From positions 5,995 to 69,994 of the forward strand of contig UZAN01039467.1 of assembly GCA_900618425.1 (NCBI GenBank): DNA of 64,000 nucleotides. The letters are read 5' to 3'. Below the pieces are notes generated by a model, which did no database searches, was not told where the DNA came from, and saw only the letters and a program-made list of their open reading frames with translations. Shown here one piece after another: positions 1 to 11,360 of the stretch. A program made the position numbers and the translations under genes. Position 1 is the stretch's first letter. Every line of letters begins with the position of its first letter. The DNA comes from Echinostoma caproni (lineage: Eukaryota; Platyhelminthes; Trematoda; Plagiorchiida; Echinostomatidae).

Positions 1-114
1 ACGAGTTATCAGTTCTTCCTGTTGTTGAACGGTCCGTTCCAGTCCGGGCAGTTTGACTACTTTTTCTTTTATCCTCTCCAGTTCCTCATTTTGTGCTTTG
101 TAGGCTGCTCGAAG
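1..114 (-). CDS. CCDC33-like coiled-coil gene, most downstream exon seen (cut by window edge)
   Basis: This is an internal or terminal exon of the minus-strand gene whose other exons lie at 14273, 22595, 29206 and 36010. On the minus strand an acceptor (tttcag) ends at 115 and the open frame then runs 38 codons to the window edge. The peptide starts LRAAYKAQNEELERIKEK and continues with a KLPGLERTV..QQEELI segment, a typical charged heptad coiled coil. The exon starts in phase 0, matching the phase-0 end of the 14391-14273 exon. From memory, the order of motifs resembles the C-terminal coiled coil of vertebrate CCDC33 (a Leu-Glu-x-Thr-Val-x-x-Gln-Glu stretch). CCDC33 is a C2 plus coiled-coil, testis-associated protein of poorly known function. 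The family name is an inference; coding status is well supported. Confidence 0.6.
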
Positions 115-429
115 CTGAAATTGTGCATCGTCATATAGTAATTTTCAACGCCGGAAACCATCGATGCAAAAGTGAGGCTACTGCCTAATGAAGTAACAGT
201 CACCCAATCAATATAACCTTGATCAACCAAATAGAGACATAAATACGTTTTCAGCGAATTCCGTTTCAAAACTGCAAACAAATTTATACAAAACAATTTC
301 AATAGGGTCAACTAGAAAGGTGGATGAGATAGGTGTTTGCTAATGAACCCGAGAGAAGTCCAACTTGGTACGCTATTTGGATTTCATAACCGAATATCCT
401 TGTATTTCNGAGTTTGAGAGTCTAGATCT

Positions 430-620
430 GTCTTCGTTGTGTGCATAGCTCAGGCTTCATAAGTCAGATGCTAATTGCCTCTACGGTGGCTAATGTCCGA
501 AACCATTTTGCTCTGTAAAGGGGTGGTGAGACTAGATAAATGGTTGTCAATACCAAACGCATGTCAACCACGTATCCCGTCTCCATCGGATGAGCAACGA
601 TCGAGCTTGTCACATCTCCA
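430..620 (-). mobile_element. Penelope-like tail fragment
   Basis: The minus-strand sequence matches the 51515-51721 and 19180-19490 fragments: the 'cctcagcggtggctagtg' type block recurs here as 'cctctacggtggctaatg' (479-496), followed by similar sequence to about 610. Those fragments encode the region after the GIY-YIG domain. Heavily decayed. Confidence 0.4.
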
Positions 621-1645
621 CGTTGTTTGATCCCAATGAACTTGTTTCATATGATTGTGATTTCAATGGCTTGAAAAGGAATTCAACAGAAACATATATT
701 GGCCTACACAGTGTGTTCTTAATCAGTGGGCATATTTCGTGACTTCAATTAAATATGTTCATATCATAACATCCACAGAGCTGAACCATCAAGGTTAAGC
801 TGAGCTCACGGTATTGGCTCAGCTGAATGCAGTTTAGCTGTTAGTTGTAGAAATCAACGGTTCTTGCGTAATTGGCTCTCGTTTTGTTGAGTGCCTCAGT
901 GAACCGCACTTAGCGTTCCACATACGCCCTGCTAACACCAATCGGCTATTAATTGGATTCACGTGTTTGTAGATCGATCACGTGATCACTGATGCTCATC
1001 GGTTCGTAAAGTCACCACGTTGGCTTATAAAAATCACACTATTTAGGTTTAGATTTATTTTCAGTTTATTTTAAGAGTAAGGGACCAGAACAATATATTC
1101 AGTGAATACACTCAAAAATACTTCCCAATATATCTAGTCTCGAAAGAAATATGAGTACTCGAAATCAGTTGAAATGATAGGCCATGGATAAGTTGAGATT
1201 CCTTGTGAGCCTTTTTGGAATTTCCAAGTACTTCAGAAGATTACCCAAAGTGGACGACACAAAATTCCGTCTAGGACCGACAAACGCAAACTTTGAAAAT
1301 TGGTAGATGCAACGGATTGTGGAATTGTGAAACGCTTTAGCAATAAGCCACTGTTACGTCCGGTTTCAAATCTCACTTGATTCCATGGCAAATAACTGAT
1401 TACAAATATAAATTAAAATGAAACAATTTGCATGGTTGTCTGCTTGCGTAAATCAACCAGGCTGACCCAGACAATCTCACTGACATCAATCTACATTCCA
1501 GTCCACGCATGTATGCACACACGCGCGTGTTCTCAGGGCGGAGGGAAGTTGTGCTCGTATTCAGCTGTGCATCAGGGCTGGGTTCAGCCTGCGCAGAACT
1601 CTGTCTGCAACGTTCAACTACTGCATTTCTGCAGCAGTGAAACCG

Positions 1646-1683
<38 letters not shown>

Positions 1684-1684
1684 A
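1646..1684. repeat. (TA)n microsatellite
   Basis: Alternating TA run with one interruption. Confidence 0.9.
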
Positions 1685-2861
1685 AACCGTTTCTGGTGAA
1701 AATAAAATAGATTTAGTAAACATTTTGGGTCCTGTATCTGAGTACATAATGTGGCTTTTGGCAAGTATAACTAAGCACCACAAAATTCATTCCCCGTCAT
1801 TTATTACACTGTTTTGTTGTTCAATGCCTTTACTGGATGTCCGAAATTGATGCGCTGTAGCTTGATTTCTTTTCCTGTCTCATCTCATTTACCCAAATCA
1901 TCTACATTTTTGAGGCCAGGTTGGGGAACGATTACTGTTCCCATTGCGCTTCTGTTTCTATCTGAACTGAGGTTCGGTATCACTAGACAATATTCTGCTC
2001 GTCTATCGACTTCATTCACACGGCTCGTGAATGCCATCAGTAAAATGTGAAACACGAGTTCTAGGGCTGTAAAAGGTTTTAGGGTAGAGTGAAGACCAGA
2101 TGAGAATGTCATTGATATCTATCTGCCAGAAACGAACTGTGAACTCTTTGTCCAGCTGTCACCAACCGAGATTGCGAAGAGGCCGGAAGTCGTACGTTCG
2201 CTCCGAATCAGACGATTAAACTATTTCTGTCTGGGATTCCCGCAGCCAAGCCCTTCATGTCTGTCCTCGTACAGTCAGTCATAAAAGCATAGCGAAGGCA
2301 GGCAGTTCGTCGAGGAATGCGTCTGTTTAGGTTTGGCAATGTGTATCCGAAATACCGTTTTCGGTCACATGAAAATTAATTTATTGTGTAATTATATAAA
2401 TTCAGAAAACAAAGCTGGTTGACGAGTAAACCGATATTCTTTAATTTAGACCATCTCGGTAGCAACGCTAACCCTGATGAGAACAAAGAAATGAGAAGAA
2501 CAAAGAAGTTGTCGTAGCTGAGTTCAATACGCACACACGTACATACGCAAGCACACAAAACCCTAGAACATTCTGAGATTGAAAACAGATCAGCCTATTC
2601 AATCTGTGGTGGTAAGGAATAGTTAAACCCGACTAAATCGAGGAAAACGGCACCGTCTCGCGTACGTACACGCGTGCACACCCACGCAATGAATTGACTG
2701 TGACTTTTGGTCGCGTGTTCTATGCCGACTGGAGCATCAACGCGATGATCACCAGAAGTCACGCAACACCTTTTAGACGCTTAGGATCCCAGTCGTGGAT
2801 GGCAGACGAGCGCAGAAGAAGCAGGGAATTTCACACAAAACGAGCAGGCGCACAGGCGTAC

Positions 2862-2903
2862 CCACACGTAACACACACACGCACGCGGACACGGACACGG
2901 ACA
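2862..2903. repeat. (CA)n/(ACGGAC)n low-complexity tract
   Basis: CA-rich run passing into three acacgg-type units. Confidence 0.8.
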
Positions 2904-3829
2904 ACAGCTGGAGGAACAATTAAAGAAAATAAAAACACTACATTTATCTGACGAGTAGACAGCACAACGAGACAGACCGGTTTCATCTGTCTCCAGCAGC
3001 GACCTTTTATCCTAACCCGGCCATTCCCAGCCAACAAGTGCAAATAAACAAATCACGTACACCCGCGCCACGTTGCTGCCAATTCGTTTTGTGAGTAGAT
3101 TTTAGGCAACTAAAATTAAATAGTCATATATACTATCCGCTATTCGTGATTTCACTGGAATATGAATGAGAACATTCAACGAGAATCATTCAGTTGGAAA
3201 TGGTGACGTTGCAAATAGCTGGAATTCTTTAAATGTTCTGTAAACTGAGCTTGTTTGGTATGTTCATAACGAGGTGTATGCCTTAAGTATAAAAGATGGT
3301 ACATCCGTCCCAGTTGCTTAATATTCCGATCAGTATATCACCTTCGTGAGAATAAAAGTGTCTGGATTCACTGTGATGAGGAAATGAAAACATTTTGTTT
3401 ACTGTGAACGAGAAAAGCGTTCCCCGGAACCACCAAAAACGTTCAAAGATACTAATCAAACAGACTTATATGCATATGTTTTACGATGGTTTTAATCATT
3501 TCTTACTGGAACAGCTCCCTAATCGATTTGCGTCCTGGCTCAGCTTACTACCGAGGGCTATCAGATTTGTCGCTTGTCATTTTATCATTTCTCATTTATA
3601 CTTCTTTTTATTCAATACACAATGATACAATTTTTATGAAATGGGAAGCGACCAATCAAAGGGCTGCAAAGATAACACATAAATGGGGAAAGCTAGGCGG
3701 TGGTGTTTGGAGTCAAACACTCGTCCTCCGGGTTGATAATTGGGTGACGGGCCACCACTGCCGGATATTCAAATTTGTAGTTCCAAGGGGTCCACTATAT
3801 AGAACGATTCCATGAGTCTCTTTGGGTCG

Positions 3830-4680
3830 ATCGTTGAACATTTTACAGGCGCCATGTGAATGAAAAGGTGTGCTTTGTCGAGAACAATGAGCATTTGTCA
3901 AGACTCTTGGAAGTACTTGATTCAGTTCATCCAAACATTAAGTTTACTCCTTAGCGAACGAAGAGTATGAGCAGAACGCATTTCTGGATATTCTACTAAG
4001 TTGCCGGTCAGACGGAACTATCCAACGCACCATCCACAGGAAGCCATCGTGTAACAGTCAGGATATCAATTTCAAAGTTATATGCCTTCGGAACGGAACA
4101 GAGACCTGATTTAGTACCTCGCTACCAGGGCGCGGAAAATATGTGCACATGAAACCATTGATTCTAAAGTGAGGTATATTCGAGGCATTTTCCTTCAAAT
4201 CTGATACCCAGTGCGATTTGTGAATAAACTTTTGGACTTCACCGGTTGCCAAATAAGTGCAGTACGATAAGGAGAAACCGGTTTACATATCAGCACTAGT
4301 CAGGGGTGACACAAGTGCCGAGGTGGTTGCACGTAAAAAAGCATTACCCGCAGCACAACTACGCATTGCGTTCATCTCCAAGCCACTTTAGTGCTTTCAA
4401 CAAAAAGATAAATTACCTGTTTCTGCAGTCTCTTTCTGTGTTTACTTATTTACCTGCTCTTGTGAGACAACGTGTATTGGCCACGCGAGTAGACGTTTAT
4501 CTGAACCAGTCCGTGGACACCACTTGACCTGATTGAATACCGAAGTAATTAAGAGCATCAACAGCTCAATCGTTTCACTCATATCGGAATCAAACAACGT
4601 GGTTAGTGTGGCCCAGGCGTTTCGACCCCTCTATAGCCGTCAATCTAAGAGGATTTATATTCTTATTTTGGCCCCAGTGG
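3830..4680 (+). pseudogene. decayed Penelope-like element (RT C-terminal part plus GIY-YIG)
   Basis: Plus-strand frames with several stops and shifts read, in order: LSRLLEVLDSVHPNIKF-like, LDILLSCRSDGTIQRTIHRKP (around 3985-4045), KKALPAAQLRIAFISKP (around 4340) and VYLFTCSCETTCIG (4437-4480). These correspond to successive blocks of the intact element at 5768-7321. The GIY-YIG Tyr-Ile-Gly has become Cys-Ile-Gly. The copy is non-functional. The portion before 3830 is not recognisable as RT. Confidence 0.65.
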
Positions 4681-5169
4681 GAGCATTCGGAACCCGTTAA
4701 CCTATCTCGATCCCCTGTGCTCTCAAAAACAATTTGTAAGAACATTCAGTCTTCCACGGCCTACACCACGCACCCCTAATGACCGAAATCAGTGAGTACG
4801 TGTTAGGATCAAAGTTTTAACAACGTCCGAACATGGATTTGGAATATTGATTTATTTCTTCTACAAATTGTCACGATTTCTCCCTTCTGTATTAAACGGT
4901 TTGATATAAAATAATTTATTAGCTTGTGAATAAATCACTGCAAACGATTTTATTCCCTACTGTTTTCTTATACTGTGTAATGATGGTATATTTGGATCCT
5001 TTAATGTTTTTTCCTAGTACCCGGTTAGCCCTGAGAAGTATCGGTCGCTATTCGCTTAAGATGCACCCCCGTCCCCTAGTGAGAAATATGAACTCAATGT
5101 CTCAAATTATCCTTAACCGTGACCTCACTTACTCTGACTAAGGCAGTGTTTTGTATACAAAGTCAGTAG

Positions 5170-5873
5170 TTTCAATGATTGTCTTTTGCAGCAACTTATA
5201 CCCGATTGCTGGAGAATAGCCTCTAGCATCCCTGTACCGAAGAAAGGATCCTCAAAATTCTGTTCCATTGCCTGCACCTCTATTGCCTTGAAGGTGTTTG
5301 AGAGGCTCCTCATTAAGACCCTGTCCGCACAATTCACTGTTGTTGACCCGAACCAGTTTGCATACACCCATTTCCACGGTACCCTGGATATCCTTGCTTA
5401 TATATCCCACTTTATTCTATCCAATCTGAATAATAAAAACAAAGCTGTATGCATGTTTTCTTGACTATAGTGATGCTTTCAACACAAAAGATCGACAAAC
5501 TCTGATAATTACCCTCTCTTCAGGCGGAGTTCAACCTTCTACGATTCAACTCTTGGTCAACTATTTCTCCAACCGTCAGCAGTTCACACGCTACAAAGGT
5601 TGTACATCTTTACTGCTGCTCTCCTCAACGGGCGTTCTGCAAGGTAATATTTTATCCCCTTATCTATTTTCTGCTTACATCTTCTCGATGCCTGTAAGCA
5701 ATTCTTCTCTTCTAGTTTAGTATGCAGACGATATAATATTCTGACTGTCCTACCCCAAAGGATCATTTCAAACCACGCTACAAGAAAAAGTATCGGAAAT
5801 ATGTAATCGGATCAGTAAGGCCTCACTTATTGTCAACAGTTTTGCATTGTGGCTACGTAACAACGGCTTGAAA
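5170..5873 (+). pseudogene. LINE reverse transcriptase fragment (CR1/RTE-like)
   Basis: Plus-strand frames (with shifts near 5464 and a stop at 5743) read CWRIASSIPVPKKGSSKF, CTSIALKVFERLLIKTL, VDPNQFAYTHFHGTLDI, LDYSDAFNT, STGVLQGNILSPYLFSAYIF, then YADDIIF (RT motif C, around 5720-5740) and FALWLRNNGLK. This is the classical palm order of a non-LTR RT. It ends where the Penelope element begins. Confidence 0.75.
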
Positions 5874-7321
5874 GAGGAAGCGGGATCAACTATGTGTTCG
5901 GTTGTCATGAGGTGTTTTGCAATTGATGACCCCGGGTTACGTTTGACCATCTGATTACTAGACATAGGTTGCGTCATTGACTTCACTAACCACTTTGTAA
6001 TGTGTTCGGCCATCCGCTGTGATAACTGACGGTTGGTTCTGCCTATGTATGCGTCACCGCAACTGCAGGTAAACTGGTATACAGTGTGTGAGATAGAACC
6101 GGACTGCCAAACATGCACAGGTTTGTCCAAATCGATTCCACAAATAGAGGTGATAAGTCGGAGTTGAGCAGCTGGGAATATGCGGCTGAGAGCCGACTTT
6201 AACTTTTGACTTTTGATGTAAACGGCTTTTTGGGGAACATTTGGTGATGGGTTACGCTTTTGGGATTGTTTACCATGGAAATCAATGAATCTTTCAGGGT
6301 AACCGTTTCGAAGCAATGTTTGCTTCAGGAATTCTTCTTCATCGCGTAGTGTGTCTGGGGAACAAATGCTTCTGGCTCGATGGAACAGAGTTTTTACGAG
6401 TCCACGTTTGTAAGCCATGGGTGAGGAACTAGAGAACTGTAAATATTGGCCACTCCATGTTGCTTTTCTGTGGACAGAGCGCCGTAATGTACCATCTGAG
6501 CGCCTCGTAATTCTGATATCCAAAAATGATAAAGAATCGTCGCTTTCTTGTTCATGGGATACGGAAAGATTTGGATGAATAGAATTAAACTGTCTCAAAA
6601 GTGATTCGAAATGTTCACGCTCCGTAGGAATAAAAATATCGTCCATATAACGTCTGTACAAGGTGGACTGGGAGATATTATTGGCAAGATTTTGTTCAAT
6701 CATTCCTAAAAGTACATCGGCTAGAATTGGGCCTAACAAACTGCCCATGGCCACGCCATCAATCTGTTTGTACGTGTCTCCATCGAATTCAAAACGAATG
6801 TTTTCGGTACATAAAAATATTAGTTCCCTTAAGTATTCAAGAGGAATAGCAAGGGAAAATGTACCTGAAGAAATATAATCACATAAAAAATCAACTGTCT
6901 CATGGCGCGGAACATTGGTAAAAAGGGAATCCACATCTATCGAATACATACGTTGTGAAGATATTGTCAAGTTTTCTAAGCATTTGGAGAGTTCGAAGGA
7001 ATCTTTTAAACAATGGGGTGTTAAAGACTTACGAACTGGATTTAGAATTTCCGTCAGCCATCGAGCGAGTTTGTGGTATGGCGATTTATGCATACACAAA
7101 ATTGGTCTGAGAGGTATCCCAGGTTTATGAACTTTAGGAGAGCCTCTCATTTGTGGTGTTTCTGTTCCCAATGGCTTCAGTTGTTTGTACTGCGTTTCGG
7201 ATACGTAGCCATGTAGTAACAGAATTTGTTGTTTCCTTGCGATTAGGTTTTCAGTGAGGTGTTTTTTATCCGGTGTCTTTTCCATTTGAAACTCGTTCTC
7301 GTCCATTAGTATTTCTTTCAT
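5768..7321 (-). CDS. Penelope-like element ORF: reverse transcriptase plus GIY-YIG endonuclease
   Basis: A 517-residue frame starts at the ATG at 7321. RT landmarks in order: SPKVHKPGIPLRPI (about 60-73), SIDVDSLFTNVP (motif A, 127-138), DGVAMGSLLGPILAD (188-202) and YRRYMDDIF (motif C, 222-230), then the RKATWSGQY and RARSICS blocks typical of Penelope-like elements. The C-terminal part carries the GIY-YIG nuclease: VYQFTCSCGDAYIGRTNR (about 413-430) with the Penelope-specific CxC, followed by a MAEH motif. All RT and nuclease signature residues visible are intact, so this is the youngest copy in the window. The protein would reverse-transcribe its RNA at a nicked target. The first part of the ORF is displaced by a frameshift (see 7318-7527). 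The last ~35 residues may be read-through into an antisense LINE. Confidence 0.9.
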   Translation of the reverse strand: MKEILMDENEFQMEKTPDKKHLTENLIARKQQILLLHGYVSETQYKQLKPLGTETPQMRGSPKVHKPGIPLRPILCMHKSPYHKLARWLTEILNPVRKSLTPHCLKDSFELSKCLENLTISSQRMYSIDVDSLFTNVPRHETVDFLCDYISSGTFSLAIPLEYLRELIFLCTENIRFEFDGDTYKQIDGVAMGSLLGPILADVLLGMIEQNLANNISQSTLYRRYMDDIFIPTEREHFESLLRQFNSIHPNLSVSHEQESDDSLSFLDIRITRRSDGTLRRSVHRKATWSGQYLQFSSSSPMAYKRGLVKTLFHRARSICSPDTLRDEEEFLKQTLLRNGYPERFIDFHGKQSQKRNPSPNVPQKAVYIKSQKLKSALSRIFPAAQLRLITSICGIDLDKPVHVWQSGSISHTVYQFTCSCGDAYIGRTNRQLSQRMAEHITKWLVKSMTQPMSSNQMVKRNPGSSIAKHLMTTEHIVDPASSFKPLLRSHNAKLLTISEALLIRLHISDTFSCSVV

Positions 7322-7527
7322 TTGTTTATATAAGTGTCCTTGGTCATAATCACTGTACTAGATCCTTTGTCCGGTTTGAGGAATCTAAGATCTGGCATAC
7401 GTTTCAGTTCTTGTATTGCCTTAATGTGTTCGGAAGTGAGGTAGCTCTGTTGCCGAATCGGTGCCGCAAGGTACGACTGAGAAATATCTGTCAAATATTT
7501 TGGCGTCATTTTCAAACGTAACCTCAC
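7318..7527 (-). pseudogene. N-terminal part of the same Penelope ORF, in another frame
   Basis: The minus-strand frame from 7527 ends KPDKGSSTVIMTKDTYINK at a TGA that overlaps the ATG at 7321 (ATGA). 'PDKG...VIM' followed by a Tyr-Ile is the usual start of the Penelope RT core, directly preceding the downstream frame. A one-base difference in an A-rich run therefore separates the two parts. Programmed frameshifting is possible, but a simple indel in an old copy, or a sequencing error, is more likely. The element appears truncated upstream of 7527, because only about 590 residues are present. Confidence 0.7.
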
Positions 7528-7539
7528 CTGGTGTGACCA

Positions 7540-8205
7540 CGCTAATCACGTTTTTCTGAAGGTCAGGAGACTCACGTTTTATGTATAACGTCTTAGATCT
7601 TTTTTCATTTCAAACCATCTTATACAACGTTTTGTTTTTGCCTGCGTTTTGCCTCACTGGCTTCATGGGTCCCTTGTTATCTTCCCTGGTCGTTTTATCA
7701 AGGACCTCAAACTCATTTCCCGATCCCTCAAATTTCCGTCAGTTTGTGGTCTCATACCACGGGACACGTCTGGTACAGTATATGGTGGCACATCTCATCA
7801 AATCCTGTAAAATATTCTCTAACAATATTTGATCTGATATTTCCCATTCGTTTTATTCCACCGTCAGTCAGGGCCTTTCTCACCCATCCACCCGTTCTAT
7901 TCATAAAACTAATAAAGACACGCACGGAAGCGTACAGGCGGTCCATTGTCTCTTATCTGGCCAGATTTCGAACAAACCATGAAATCATTGCAGCAAATCT
8001 GCGTAAAACCCTAAACTAAATTGATCATAACTACCCTGATATGTCGTTGGTTTCTGATATTGCTGTTCTTTTTCACGTCCTTTAATAGCTGTATCATATT
8101 ATTATTTCTTTTTCACTTTTTGTTGACACATTGGGATTATGTGGTTGCTGAATATCCACCTCTCGAGGTGCATAAAGCCGTTCCTTGACTTGACTTGACT
8201 TAGTC
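7540..8205 (+). mobile_element. LINE 3' end with TTGAC-type tail
   Basis: Plus-strand remnants such as SNSFPDPSNFRQFVV (7700-7755) look like the end of a LINE ORF2. The segment ends in atatccacctctcgaggtg, cataaagc and a (cttga)n tail (8183-8201). The same terminal block recurs at 20967-21027, which identifies it as a LINE 3' terminus. It may be the other half of the 5170-5873 LINE, split by the Penelope insertion. Confidence 0.5.
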
Positions 8206-10351
8206 CCGAAATATGTTAACACTTGATCAAACAATCTGTTTACCCAAGATGCAGGTCACCCACCGTCCCAGGATACTGATATCCGCATTTTACCTCATCT
8301 TGATACGTTTCCGCCTTGTTGACTGGTTCTGTAACGACACTGAAACTGAACGAACCAAGGATAGTATCAGCATTGCTGATGGTCCCTATTTGCCAATTAC
8401 TGTCTAGGCATTAACCTGGTGAATAACGTAAATACTGACGTGAAGCAAGGCAGAGAGTCAAAGGATACAAGAGAAAGTCTATGACCCACACGAACCTTGA
8501 GTCCTTCGCTCCCAATATGTGTTACCTTGATAACGCCATATATTGATTGATTACTATGATAAACGCTCAGTTGCGGTAACCGAATTCGTCTTTTGTATGT
8601 TTAAGTACTGATGAGAGAATAATCTATCTCGCGGATCCCCGTACGTACCACTTGATTTCTGCACCGACGTCACAGTTCCAACCTCATTTATACAGACAGA
8701 AGTGTGCCTTGTTTTATTTTCTCAACCGATCTGTTGATTCATTTATACAACATGACGGTTCTGAATTTTGATCCACAAAGTTTAATTTTGCATTGATTTG
8801 TTTTCCATGTTCCATGGTAGTTAAATATGTACTGGTAAGTCCACCGTGACATCTTTTCACCAGATTAAAAAGTGTGAAACAACAAATTACTTCATATTAT
8901 CCTTTTCCCCCTTTTTTATTTTAATTCGTTTTATTGAATATCCAATGGTACAATTTTGGGGAAGGGGTAAGGAGTCATACAAAACCCAGAGCATGGGAAC
9001 GTCAGTCGGTGATGATGAGATTCCAACACACGTCCTCTTGGGGGATAAGTTGGTCACGTTAACACCGTGCGAACACCGACCAGTTTGCAGTGTAAGAGTG
9101 GTTTCTATATAGTGGTTGTAACTGTGCATCCGGGAACGATCCCATGTCTTATAATCGCTGGTGTGCTCACCAAAAACAACTAATCGGTGCTTATTCGTGT
9201 CATGATTGTGAATGTCAAGTCGCGGAGAGTTATATCTGGTTAGAAAGTCAGTTATGTTTTTCAGGTCAACAGATGTAATCTGCACCAAACAAAATTAGAT
9301 TGAAACATCTGCTTGAAAATCAAGCGCTGTCTTTAGGCTTTTTGTTTGTGATTACAGCGCTCCTCACGCACTCACATCCGATTTGGTTGGAGTTTTTTTG
9401 TTTTGCCAAGTTTCAGCACAGTCAATCCATACGAGAACAACGACTTTGAATCGGGACGAGGACGCGCGTGATGGTCTAGATCGTTGACCACCCCGGGAAA
9501 GCATTGAACTTTGGACCTCACGCAAGCAGTGCGCTAATTAGGCCATCAGATAGATGGTGGTCCGAGTGCAAGCTTTTCTCCCACGTGAGTCAAACTAAGG
9601 TTGTATGCTTCAGCAGTCCTCAATCCAACATTATAAAAATATTGTTCGCTGAAATCCGACCGAAGTGAAGCTTTTCAACTGGTCCTCTTACTTAGTTATC
9701 GTTCTCCTGGACAGACTTTGAGTTCACCTCGGAGGACGGAAAACATAAAATTAGTGAGTATTCCAGTTTGTTTGTATTCCTTATTTATGGATAAAACCGA
9801 TTTCCCTACCGCAAAATGAATCTTTATATATATTCAAAATTTCCAGTTACCTCATGATATTGAAAACATAGTTTTACCGTAACGAATTTGAATAGAGAAG
9901 CCAAAAACCCAGGTTAGCTTATGTATCCTGGATCAGTTCGCTGCAGCTGTACACGTGCATACTGCAGTTTATATGATAATTAGTATAACAGAATAAAAAA
10001 TAAAATAACAGAACTATGGGCGGAAGATGATTGTGGTTAAAATCACTCACCAAACACATTTTTACCAAGGTAGCACCAGAATGATAAGCCATTCACGTTT
10101 TTACAAAGTTTGGGACGGTAATTTTGAATGATGATTGCCTCGACGTATTTCAAAGCGTTGGTGTTGCTTGTGTATTTGAGGATTCCGAACACGTCGCGCA
10201 TCATGACACAGGTGTTTCATTTTCATTTTATGTGATCGACGAACTGAGTTTCCTACGTGTCATCAGTGACGTCATACTTCTGNCTTCTGAGGTTTACACT
10301 CACTGTTTCCTGAAGCCAGACCGGGATAGGTTCGGTTACTCGGTAACGCAG
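8206..10351. other. intronic DNA, no gene seen
   Basis: A stretch at 8930-9120 weakly resembles 3610-3815 (both contain an acac.cgtcctc block), perhaps decayed Penelope sequence. Otherwise nothing recognised. Confidence 0.5.
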
Positions 10352-11360
10352 TTATCTCACCGTTCTTCCGATGGAGATCGCCGAGCATCCTAACTTGAAC
10401 TGATAGATACAAATAGGTGTAGCGTGGGGAGACAGAGGTTCTTGCACCGAGGGTGTTGGCAACCGGGCGGTTGTGAAAACAACGATGGGATCATCTGCGC
10501 AGTAGGTGCATCTAAAGACCGATTTTAAGCTCTTAGTAATCAACCAGGTGAAGGGCAGTGGCAGGAGTGCTCTCATCTTACCTGCACTTGGTGTCCTTTC
10601 CTGTGAACAGTTGAACTGGGATTGGTTTGAGATGAACCTAATCGGACATCCGTTAGATTGTAAAACGTTTAATCTTGTCATATTCGTTATCCAGGGTATC
10701 CGCTGTGCAAATCTGCCGAGCCCTGTAGGAGAGGGCTTCAAATGGACCAATTTTATATCCCATTGGATCAAAGCTAGCAACTTGGAGATGTTATCCAGAC
10801 CATGTATCCTTTTGGTTCACAGATCTTCTGATTGATCAATCCGTTCCACGTGAAACTTACACATCCAGCGAGGCGATGCCGTTTTGTATTTCGGTGTGGC
10901 GTGTGAACGTTATGTTAGGAGGAAGAGTTCAACTGGTCTCTCCTTGTCTTCCTTTACATCACAGATGATAAATAGGTCAAAAACATATCGTCAGTATACT
11001 TTCAGCCCTTCAATTTTGTCTCACAATGGATGTTCTTGATGTAAGTAAGAATGAACCACAGCGGACTGTTCATAGCGACTCCATCTATCTGTTGCTATCG
11101 TTTAACCAAGAAAAGAGCTTCACATTATCCGAGCACAACAGTAAAAGCCGTTCCAGCTCATCGGCTGGTGGTCCAAAGTGAATGTTGTTTTCTTCCATAA
11201 TTTGAACAATAATCGCAATTGTCTCCAGTATAAGGACGTTGATGAAAAGTGCATTAACACCCCGAGTAACCATATGCTTGTTTTGAATGTTTCTGTCTTC
11301 TAATATTGGGCACAGTTGAAAGCGGTCGTTCACATTGTAGTGGGAAATAGATTCTCGCAT
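10352..11360 (-). pseudogene. decayed Penelope-like element (most of RT to GIY-YIG)
   Basis: Minus-strand fragments in order from 11360: NALFINVLILETI (motif A region with the catalytic Asp replaced), ELERLLLLCSDNVK, then QIDGVAMNSPLWFIL around 11095-11045 (intact copy: QIDGVAMGSLLGPIL). A DDMFLTYLSS-like motif C region, RARQICTADTL, and finally KSLKSVFRCTYCADDPIVVF with a C-S-A-I-S-I-G-R remnant of the GIY-YIG motif follow. Frames are broken by stops. A single-N join at 10283 lies just outside. This copy lies in the 14-kb intron of the CCDC33-like gene. Confidence 0.65.

Larger units (their letters stand above)
621..3829. other. intronic DNA, no gene seen
   Basis: Holds two microsatellites. 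Short open frames at 1814-2112 on both strands overlap and have no recognisable product. Confidence 0.6.
5768..7530 (-). mobile_element. Penelope-like element, near-intact coding part
   Basis: It encompasses the RT/GIY-YIG ORF. Plus-strand LINE sequence flanks it on both sides (5170-5873 and 7540-8205), so it may be nested in a LINE. Its 3' end is near 5768-5880, where both an antisense LINE reading (WLRNNGLK) and a Penelope tail reading overlap, so the exact boundary is unclear. No terminal pLTR was recognised. Confidence 0.75.

Noticed and set aside
8602..8640. ctgatgag at 8610 as a further hammerhead core (also 33311-33335 and 40010-40040 on minus, 58186)
   Set aside because: No GAAA at the right distance and no stem II or stem I partner.
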